Below are positions 58,761 to 64,000 of a DNA stretch of 64,000 nucleotides, piece after piece (the stretch's first letter is position 1; each line of letters starts with the position of its first letter). Both the position numbers and the translations under genes were made by a program. The notes under the pieces were generated by a model that made no database searches, had not been told where the DNA came from, and was given only the letters and a program-made list of their open reading frames with translations. The stretch is from Accumulibacter appositus (GTDB lineage: Bacteria; Pseudomonadota; Gammaproteobacteria; Burkholderiales; Rhodocyclaceae), in NCBI RefSeq assembly GCF_035440685.1, contig NZ_DAORMW010000024.1, one strand, 5' to 3'.

Positions 58761-60479
58761 ATGAATACCAGCATCTTGTTCCTGGCCCTGCGGCGGATGC
58801 GTGTGCCGCTGATTGTGCTGATCGTCCTGTATGCGGTGTCCACGCTTGGCCTGACGTTGGTTCCGGGCATTGACGAGCAAGGCCGCCCGGCGCCGCCGAT
58901 GAGTTTCTTTCACGCCTTCTATTTCGTCAGCTACACGGCCAGCACCATTGGCTTTGGCGAAATTCCGGTTCCCTTTTCCGACGCCCAGCGGATGTGGGTC
59001 ACGCTGTGTATCTTCCTCTCGGTGATCGGCTGGTCATACTCGATCATCAGCTTGCTGGCCCTGGTTCAGGACAAGGGCTTTCAGCAGGTGCTGCGCAGCG
59101 GCCAGTTTGCGCGCCGGGTCCGCCATCTCGGCGAGCCTTTCTACATCGTCTGCGGCTGTGGCGAAACGGGATTGCTGATCGCACGTGCGCTCGATCGCAG
59201 TGGCATCCGTGTGGTGGCGCTGGAGCGCAAGGACGCGCGCATCCAGGAAGTGGAGCTTGAAGACTTCGCGGCGGACATTCTGGTCCTCTGTGCCGATGCG
59301 GCGCAACCGCAAAACCTCCTGCTCGCCGGCTTGAAGCATCGCAGCTGTCGCGGCGTGCTGGCGATCACCGACGACGATTCGGTCAACCTCGCGGTGGCGA
59401 TTGCCAGTCGGTTGGTCAATCCACGCCTGATGGTCGTGGCGCGTGTCGCCAGTCCAGCGGTCGAGCGCAACATGATGTCCTTCGGGACTCACTACGTGGT
59501 CAATCACTTCGAGAAGTTCGCCGACTATCTGGCGCAGGCGATTCATTCCCCGAGCTGGTTCCGTCTGGTGGACCTGCTCACCGGGCTGCCTGGCCAGGAA
59601 GTGCCTGAGCGGCACGATCCGCCGGTTGGTGACTGGGTGGTTTGCGGCTACGGTTTGTTCGGGCAGGCGGTGGTCCGCAATCTCGAGCGACAAGGGGTCA
59701 GCCTGACGGTCATCGCGCCGGAACAGAATCTGCCGGTCACCGTCCGCCACATCGTCGGCCACGGCATGGAAGCGGAGCCCCTGCGGCTGGCGGGCATCGA
59801 GACCGCCGTCGGAATCGTCGCCGGCAGCGACATCGACACCAACAACCTTTCGATCGCGATGACTGCCAAGGAGATCAACCCGGAGCTGTTCGTCGTGGTG
59901 CGCCAGAACCGGGTGGCCAACGGGGTTTTGTTCGACGCTTACGATGCCGATTTCACCATGGTTCCGTCACGAATCGTTGCGCGTGAGTGCATGGCGCTGA
60001 TTACCTCACCGCTGCTGACCCGTTTCTTGCGCCATGTCCGCGCCTGGCCAGATGCGCGTGCCGCAAGCCTGGCCAAGCAACTAGAGGAGCTCTGCATTCA
60101 CCGCGTACCCCTGGTCTGGAGCGTCCGACTGAACGCGGCAGACGCACCGGCGGCGCACAAGCTGCTGATGATGGAGCAGGTGAAGATCAGTATGGGAATC
60201 TTGCGGCGCGACCCGGCGGCGCGTCAGGAGTTTCTGCCGCTGCTGCCGTTGCTGCTGGTGCGCGACGGACGCGATCAGGAGTTGCCGGACGACGAGACGG
60301 CTTTGAAACCGGGTGACGAACTGCTGTTCGCCGGTACGCGGGCCGCCAAGGCGGCGCAGAACCTGACGCTCGACAATCGCAATGCCCTCGAATACGTGCT
60401 TACAGGACATGATGCGCAGGGCTTGCTGTGGCGCTGGCTCAATCCGACGAAGAGGGCTGCTGATCTCGGCGGCCGCTAG
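58761..60479 (+). CDS. Two-TM potassium channel with tandem RCK domains
   Basis: 572 residues. TM1 at about 15-34, pore loop, selectivity filter T62-I-G-F-G66 (STIGFGE) and TM2 at about 78-102 give a KcsA-like channel subunit. Two TrkA-N/RCK domains follow (IVCGCGETGLLIARAL near 130 and VVCGYGLFGQAVVRNL near 293), each with a TrkA-C-like end, so the protein resembles a fused MthK/TrkA system. It probably gates K+ flow by nucleotides or Ca2+. The single chain has only two TMs, so four must assemble. It is translated directly after the DUF6394-type protein. Confidence 0.9.
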   Translation: MNTSILFLALRRMRVPLIVLIVLYAVSTLGLTLVPGIDEQGRPAPPMSFFHAFYFVSYTASTIGFGEIPVPFSDAQRMWVTLCIFLSVIGWSYSIISLLALVQDKGFQQVLRSGQFARRVRHLGEPFYIVCGCGETGLLIARALDRSGIRVVALERKDARIQEVELEDFAADILVLCADAAQPQNLLLAGLKHRSCRGVLAITDDDSVNLAVAIASRLVNPRLMVVARVASPAVERNMMSFGTHYVVNHFEKFADYLAQAIHSPSWFRLVDLLTGLPGQEVPERHDPPVGDWVVCGYGLFGQAVVRNLERQGVSLTVIAPEQNLPVTVRHIVGHGMEAEPLRLAGIETAVGIVAGSDIDTNNLSIAMTAKEINPELFVVVRQNRVANGVLFDAYDADFTMVPSRIVARECMALITSPLLTRFLRHVRAWPDARAASLAKQLEELCIHRVPLVWSVRLNAADAPAAHKLLMMEQVKISMGILRRDPAARQEFLPLLPLLLVRDGRDQELPDDETALKPGDELLFAGTRAAKAAQNLTLDNRNALEYVLTGHDAQGLLWRWLNPTKRAADLGGR

Positions 60480-60493
60480 CCTCTTGCGCAAGT

Positions 60494-60688
60494 CTAATGT
60501 GAAAGTCGCCTATGCGATTCACGAAGCGCCTTTCTCCTTTCGCGGGGTGAGGCGGGGAATTCAGGGAGCATGCTCCCTGCCCGGCGAACGATTCCGGCGT
60601 GCAAGCCGGAATCCCCACTTGAAGCAAAAAGGGAAACGGTCATGACTTTCGTGATCTGGGGTGTCTCGACCGTCGTCAGGACCGTTAA
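60494..60688 (-). repeat. Interspersed repeat copy E, inverted and interrupted
   Basis: Reading on the minus strand, the element starts AACGGTCCTGACGACGGTC, overlaps the erpA stop, and ends with GCGACTTTCACATTAG at 60494. About 80 extra bases split its two modules. They contain a perfect 18-bp palindrome CAGGGAGCATGCTCCCTG (60562-60579) and an ATTCCGGC/GCCGGAAT hairpin (60591-60612). Confidence 0.8.
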
Positions 60689-61035
60689 ACCGAGAATGAC
60701 GAACCGCAGCCGCAAGTCGTCGACGCGTTGGGGTTCTTGATGACGAACTGCGAACCCTCGAGGCCTTCCGTGTAGTCGATTTCGGCACCTACCAGATACT
60801 GATAGCTCATCGGGTCGACGAGCAGGGTGACGCCGTTCTTCTGCAGCGCCGTATCGTCGTCGTTGGCGACTTCGTCGAAGGTGAAACCGTATTGGAAGCC
60901 GGAGCAGCCGCCGCCGGTGACGAAAACCCGAAGTTTCAGATCCGGATTGCCTTCGTCCTCGATCAATTCCTTCACTTTGCCAGCTGCGTTGTCGGTAAAA
61001 ACGAAAGGCATGGGCATTTCAGTTGCTACGTTCAT
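60685..61035 (-). CDS. erpA: Iron-sulfur cluster insertion protein ErpA
   Basis: 116-residue A-type carrier. Three conserved cysteines are seen: one in FVTGGGCSGFQYGF and the pair in NASTTCGCGSSFSV at the C-terminus. The longer VNDDDT-type loop and overall length match ErpA rather than IscA. It passes [Fe-S] clusters to proteins such as those of isoprenoid synthesis. Its last codons overlap repeat copy E. Confidence 0.93.
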   Translation of the reverse strand: MNVATEMPMPFVFTDNAAGKVKELIEDEGNPDLKLRVFVTGGGCSGFQYGFTFDEVANDDDTALQKNGVTLLVDPMSYQYLVGAEIDYTEGLEGSQFVIKNPNASTTCGCGSSFSV

Positions 61036-61080
61036 GGGTGGTTCTCCTGAAGCGGATATCTGAGACTGCTGACGGTGAAG

Positions 61081-61266
61081 TCAGCTACTTGAAGCCAAGT
61101 TTGAGGTGCTGTGGTTCCTGCGCGCCTTGGCTACCTGATGCACGAGACGGTGACGGTATTCAACGTCACCTCTGACACGGGCATCGGGGAGGAGTTCCAG
61201 CGAGTCACTGACCACCACGGTGCCCGGCTGTGCTTCGACGCTTTTCAGCGTGGCCCCAACGGGCAC
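61081..61266 (-). pseudogene. Bactofilin-like remnant
   Basis: A 61-codon frame has VVVSDSLELLPDARVRGDVEYR, which fits the repeating beta-helix of bactofilins (cytoskeletal polymers). The frame then loses the pattern; a shifted frame ends EPQHLKLGFK, a plausible bactofilin C-terminus. The front part of the gene is missing. Assignment is by eye. Confidence 0.4.
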
Positions 61267-61407
61267 CGAAAAAAGTCCTTCAAGGCGTTGCCAGTGCTTG
61301 ATTTCGAGCGGTATTCAGCTGCTCCCCGCGCGGCCGTTGACGGCCGCGTGATGATAACATTTTTGCCTTCCCGGCGTACCGTGAGTCGTAGCTTGAGCGT
61401 TCCCTTT

Positions 61408-61450
61408 GACGGTCATGACAGTCGAGACGTCCGAGACCGGACCCCTTGTG
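61408..61450 (+). repeat. Interspersed repeat copy F, partial
   Basis: GACGGTCATGACAGTCGAGACGTCC matches the left end of the repeat family; the rest is lost. It sits at the junction of two gene remnants. Confidence 0.55.
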
Positions 61451-61459
61451 GTCACGCAA

Positions 61460-61723
61460 CTTGCCCGTTAGGAGCTGAGTTCGGCGATATGCCTTGGCGG
61501 CAAGCGATTGGCGGGAAGAAGCTTGTTGCCCTGAGAGTTGGCAGTGCGCTTGCCGGCTTCGAAGAGTCCATGCCGCCAGAGCCAGGATGATCGCCAGCAT
61601 GGCGATCCCTGGACAGGCACGGGAGTACCAAGGAAATTGTACGCGGACGGCCATTCTCAGTACGTTGATGCCAAAGTGCTGGCGCAGGCGTTCGAGTCTT
61701 ACGGAAGCACGGCCAGTTGCCAT
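61460..61723 (-). pseudogene. DUF6776-like remnant
   Basis: A frame with PWYSRACPGIAMLAIILALAAWT (one TM helix) resembles the N-terminus of betaproteobacterial DUF6776 proteins. At AAWT a shift to another frame continues LFEAGKRTANSQGN, as expected for the family, then stops at ELSS. The C-terminal part is absent. Family name is from memory; the frameshift is visible. Confidence 0.4.
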
Positions 61724-62727
61724 AGGCCTTCAGTTTCCGGGCGGCAGAACATGATGTTCATGTTCTGCACCGCTTGTCCTGCGGCCCCCTTGACGAGGTT
61801 GTCGATGACCGACAGCACCACCAGGACCTTGCCCTGCTGCGGTCGATGCAGCGCGATTCGGCAGACGTTCGCAGAACGTACCGAGCGCGTGTCGGGGTGG
61901 GACCCGGGTGGCAGCACGTCCACGAAGGGCTCGTCACTGTAGCGGTCTTCGAAGAGCTGCTGAAAGTCGGTGTCACTCTTCATGCGCGCGTAGAGGGTGG
62001 CGTGGATACCGCGGATCATCGGTGTCAAGTGCGGTACGAAGGTCAGGCCGACCGGCTGCGTGGCCATGCTCGACAAGCCCTGTACGATCTCCGGTAGGTG
62101 CCGATGCCCGGGGACGGCGTAGGCCTTGAAATTGTCCGCGGCCTCGGAAAAGAGAGTGGCCACCTCGGCCTTGCGCCCGGCCCCGGAGACGCCCGATTTG
62201 GCGTCGGCAATCAGCTGATCGAGGTCCACCAAGCCGGCTTCGACCAAGGGCATGAAGCCCAGTTGGACGGCTGTCGGATAGCACCCCGGGTTGGCCACCA
62301 GGCGCGCGCTACTGATCGCGGCACGGTTGTGCTCGGGGAGGCCGTAGACCGCTTTTGCCACCCACTCGGGGCTGGCATGGGACATCCCGTACCAGCGCTC
62401 CCATTCGGCAAGGTCCTTGATGCGAAAATCGGCCGCCAGATCGATGACCCGTACCCCTGCGTCGAGCAGTGCCGGGGCTTGTTCCATCGCTACGCCGTTG
62501 GGGGTGGCGAAGAAAACGACGTCACAATTGAGCAGATCAGCGTTGGCAGGATCAACGAACGCGAGGTCCAGCCTTCGCCGCAGGCTGGGAAACATGCTCG
62601 ATACGGCCGTGCCGGCTTCCGCGCGCGAAGTGATGGCGACGAGCTGCACCTGTGGGTGTTGCGCCAGCAAGCGCAAGAGTTCGACACCGGTGTAGCCGGT
62701 GCCGCCGACGATTCCAACCTTGATCAT
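61699..62727 (-). CDS. argC: N-acetyl-gamma-glutamyl-phosphate reductase
   Basis: 342 residues. Third step of arginine synthesis, making N-acetylglutamate semialdehyde with NADPH. GGTGYTGVELLRLLA binds the cofactor, catalytic Cys is in ANPGCYPTAVQ and the conserved His in PGHRHLPEI. ATG 62727 follows GGGAG by six bases; an in-frame start 24 bases upstream is less favoured. It is the type without an acetylglutamate-kinase fusion. It follows rpsI on the same strand with a terminator hairpin between, so it is probably a separate unit. Confidence 0.94.
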   Translation of the reverse strand: MIKVGIVGGTGYTGVELLRLLAQHPQVQLVAITSRAEAGTAVSSMFPSLRRRLDLAFVDPANADLLNCDVVFFATPNGVAMEQAPALLDAGVRVIDLAADFRIKDLAEWERWYGMSHASPEWVAKAVYGLPEHNRAAISSARLVANPGCYPTAVQLGFMPLVEAGLVDLDQLIADAKSGVSGAGRKAEVATLFSEAADNFKAYAVPGHRHLPEIVQGLSSMATQPVGLTFVPHLTPMIRGIHATLYARMKSDTDFQQLFEDRYSDEPFVDVLPPGSHPDTRSVRSANVCRIALHRPQQGKVLVVLSVIDNLVKGAAGQAVQNMNIMFCRPETEGLWQLAVLP

Positions 62728-62776
62728 TAAAGACTCCCGGATAGACTGCAATCATAGTCCCGACCTGGCCGAAACA

Positions 62777-62802
62777 CGAAAGCCGCCCTGAGGCGGCTTT
62801 CG
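62777..62802 (-). terminator. Rho-independent-like terminator after rpsI
   Basis: CGAAAGCCGCC and GGCGGCTTTCG form a perfect 11-bp stem with a CTGA loop, 47 bases after rpsI. On the minus strand it is followed by TGTTTCGG, a weak T-rich tail. Confidence 0.75.
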
Positions 62803-62849
62803 GTGACGACGATGTACGTAGCGATACGTAGCGCGTTCGCGATGCAGAA

Positions 62850-63242
62850 TTAGCGTTTCGAGAACTGCTTGCGCCGACGGGCCTTGTGGAAGCCGACCTT
62901 CTTGCGCTCGACTTCACGTGCGTCACGGGTAACGAAACCGGCTTTGGAAAGCGCTGGCTTGAGCTCGCTATCGTAGGCGATCAAGGCGCGGGTAATTCCG
63001 TGCCGCACTGCACCGGCCTGTCCTGATTCGCCCCCGCCGCCGACGTTGACCAGAATGTCGAAACCTGACAGCTGCTCAATGAGCTGCAGCGGCTGGCGGA
63101 CGATCATGCGCCCGGTGACGCGCGAGAAGAATTCATCGACCGGCTTTCCGTTGACAACGAAGTTGCCGCTGCCGCGCTTCATGAATACACGTGCTACGGC
63201 GCTCTTCCGCCGGCCGGTGCCGTAGAAATAGTTATCAGCCAT
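62850..63242 (-). CDS. rpsI: 30S ribosomal protein S9
   Basis: 130 residues, the usual bacterial S9 length. FYGTGRRKSAVARVFMKRGSG and the basic C-terminal tail ending QFSKR reach the P-site tRNA anticodon region. It follows rplM with nine bases between, the standard L13-S9 pair. Confidence 0.97.
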   Translation of the reverse strand: MADNYFYGTGRRKSAVARVFMKRGSGNFVVNGKPVDEFFSRVTGRMIVRQPLQLIEQLSGFDILVNVGGGGESGQAGAVRHGITRALIAYDSELKPALSKAGFVTRDAREVERKKVGFHKARRRKQFSKR

Positions 63243-63251
63243 TGTGACCTC

Positions 63252-63680
63252 TTAGAGTTCCAGAACCTTCGGCTGCTGGGCAGCGTGCGGATGGGTTGTG
63301 CCCGCGTAGCACTTCATTTTCTTCAGCATGGCGTAGCCAAGTGGCCCCTTGGGGAGCATGCCCTTGACAGCTTGTTCAAGGACGCGGCCCGGAAAGCGCT
63401 GTTGCATCTTGCTGAAGTTCGTCTCGTAGAGACCGCCAGGGTAGCCCGAGTGGCGATAGTACTTCTTGTCTTCGGCCTTGTTGCCGGTCACACGCAGCTT
63501 CTCGACATTGGTGACGACAATGTAGTCGCCGGTATCGACGTGTGGGGTGAACTCAGGTTTGTGCTTGCCGCGCAGGCGACGAGCAATTTCGGTTGCAAGG
63601 CGACCCAACACCTTGTCCGTGGCATCAACCACAAGCCACTCGCGTGTCACTTCATGCGACTTGGCGGAGAAAGTCTTCAT
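63252..63680 (-). CDS. rplM: 50S ribosomal protein L13
   Basis: 142 residues, equal to E. coli L13. WLVVDATDKVLGRLATEIARRLRGK and YYRHSGYPGGL are typical. ATG 63680 is chosen for this fit; an in-frame codon 30 bases upstream has no homologue support. First gene of the rplM-rpsI pair. Confidence 0.97.
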   Translation of the reverse strand: MKTFSAKSHEVTREWLVVDATDKVLGRLATEIARRLRGKHKPEFTPHVDTGDYIVVTNVEKLRVTGNKAEDKKYYRHSGYPGGLYETNFSKMQQRFPGRVLEQAVKGMLPKGPLGYAMLKKMKCYAGTTHPHAAQQPKVLEL

Positions 63681-63724
63681 CAAAAACGCCGTCCTTATTT
63701 GCCTGATCACGGAAAGCCCAGCAT

Positions 63725-63752
63725 CTTATGGCAAGCGCGCTACTTGTGTCAA
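63725..63752 (-). promoter_or_regulatory. Probable sigma-70 promoter of rplM-rpsI
   Basis: On the minus strand TTGACA (63752-63747), a 16-base spacer and CATAAG (63730-63725) lie 45 bases upstream of the rplM start. The -35 box is perfect. Confidence 0.65.
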
Positions 63753-63925
63753 TCGATGTTTGGCTGTTACGCACGAAAACTTCGTTCTCGGTCGGTGCTC
63801 GCTGTGCGGGCCGTGAGCACCGGTACGACCGGTACTGCATGTCGCTAGTGGAGAGTGTGGCGCGTGCTCGCCGGTGGCAGCAGCTCTTCGCCATTCTTCG
63901 CGGCTGACCGAAAAGCAAAAAAAAA

Positions 63926-63949
63926 AGCGCGGCTCGTTGGAGCCGCGCT
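63926..63949 (-). terminator. Terminator of an upstream leftward transcript
   Basis: AGCGCGGCTC and GAGCCGCGCT form a 10-bp stem with a GTTG loop. On the minus strand the stem is followed by a run of about ten T, a classic Rho-independent terminator. It ends a transcript whose gene lies beyond the right edge. Confidence 0.85.
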
Positions 63950-64000
63950 AAATCCACACCAAAGGAGGAGGGTGGAGGAGACAACCGGAAAAAAAGGCCG

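Larger units (their letters stand above)
61036..61698. other. Gene-poor erpA-argC gap with decayed sequences
   Basis: 663 bases without an intact gene. From the erpA side it holds a bactofilin-like remnant, repeat fragment F and a DUF6776-like remnant on the minus strand. The overlap of the last with argC's end is small. In related genomes this gap is filled by two intact genes of those types, from memory. Confidence 0.5.
63681..64000. other. Upstream region of rplM
   Basis: The last 320 bases hold the rplM promoter and a hairpin for a leftward transcript entering from the right. No gene is supported here. Confidence 0.6.

Noticed and set aside
63711..64000. A gene in the last 290 bases
   Set aside because: The stretch carries the rplM promoter and a terminator; frames are short and unlike proteins.

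Overview
The window is GC-rich DNA that reads as a chromosome segment of a betaproteobacterium. Gene sets such as rplM-rpsI-argC with erpA nearby, pcnB-folK, and divergent hda/purM are typical of that class. The many PAS/histidine-kinase/c-di-GMP proteins suggest a Rhodocyclales-like environmental organism, possibly near Accumulibacter or Dechloromonas. That placement is inferred from memory of gene order and was not computed. No tRNA, rRNA, CRISPR array, insertion sequence or prophage was seen.

Layout. (1) 1-3021: the 3' part of a GspE/PilB-type secretion ATPase, and an RtcB RNA ligase. (2) 3060-20259: a dense signalling island. It holds four histidine kinases with closely similar kinase cores. 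One is fused to a hemerythrin domain and overlaps a PAS-PAS-GGDEF-EAL-REC phosphodiesterase-type protein; another follows a cobalamin-binding protein carrying the CarH-type W-x9-EH motif. A CheB-CheR-PAS hybrid closes the island. (3) 20357-31982: a candidate conflict or cell-death locus. It holds a patatin phospholipase, an outer-membrane barrel, a caspase-fold protease, a giant protein of about 2047 residues (two alpha/beta-hydrolase regions, a CHAT protease domain and a helical-repeat tail), a SlyB-like lipoprotein and a TPR/TRAFs-binding-type protein. (4) 32101-44347: mostly metabolism and maintenance (PfpI/DJ-1 protein, aconitase, FemAB-like protein, a sirtuin broken by one stop codon, radical SAM protein, Kef-type antiporter, NlpC/P60 lipoprotein, succinate-semialdehyde dehydrogenase, AhpD-like protein). 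(5) 44520-48360: a single-domain response regulator and a second multi-REC GGDEF-EAL protein. (6) 48441-53497: folK, pcnB, a HAD phosphatase, hda, purM and a small proline-rich protein. (7) 53829-60479: an RND efflux pair, then a DUF6394-type membrane protein with a K+ channel. (8) 60685-64000: erpA, a stretch of decayed genes, argC, rpsI and rplM.

How the parts fit. The signalling genes point to control of c-di-GMP degradation by redox/oxygen-type inputs (hemerythrin, PAS) and perhaps light or cobalamin. Both GGDEF-EAL proteins have a broken GGDEF motif, an intact EAL motif and a C-terminal receiver, so they look like phosphorylation-controlled phosphodiesterases. The most novel-looking locus is 22618-31982, where proteases and lipase-like modules sit in consecutive same-strand genes.

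The intergenic DNA holds six copies or fragments of an interspersed repeat (core ACGGTCATGAC, far end GCGACTTTCAC) and a 9-bp tandem array just ahead of the largest kinase gene. Two sites show gene decay: the amber-interrupted sirtuin, and frameshifted DUF6776-like/bactofilin-like remnants between erpA and argC.
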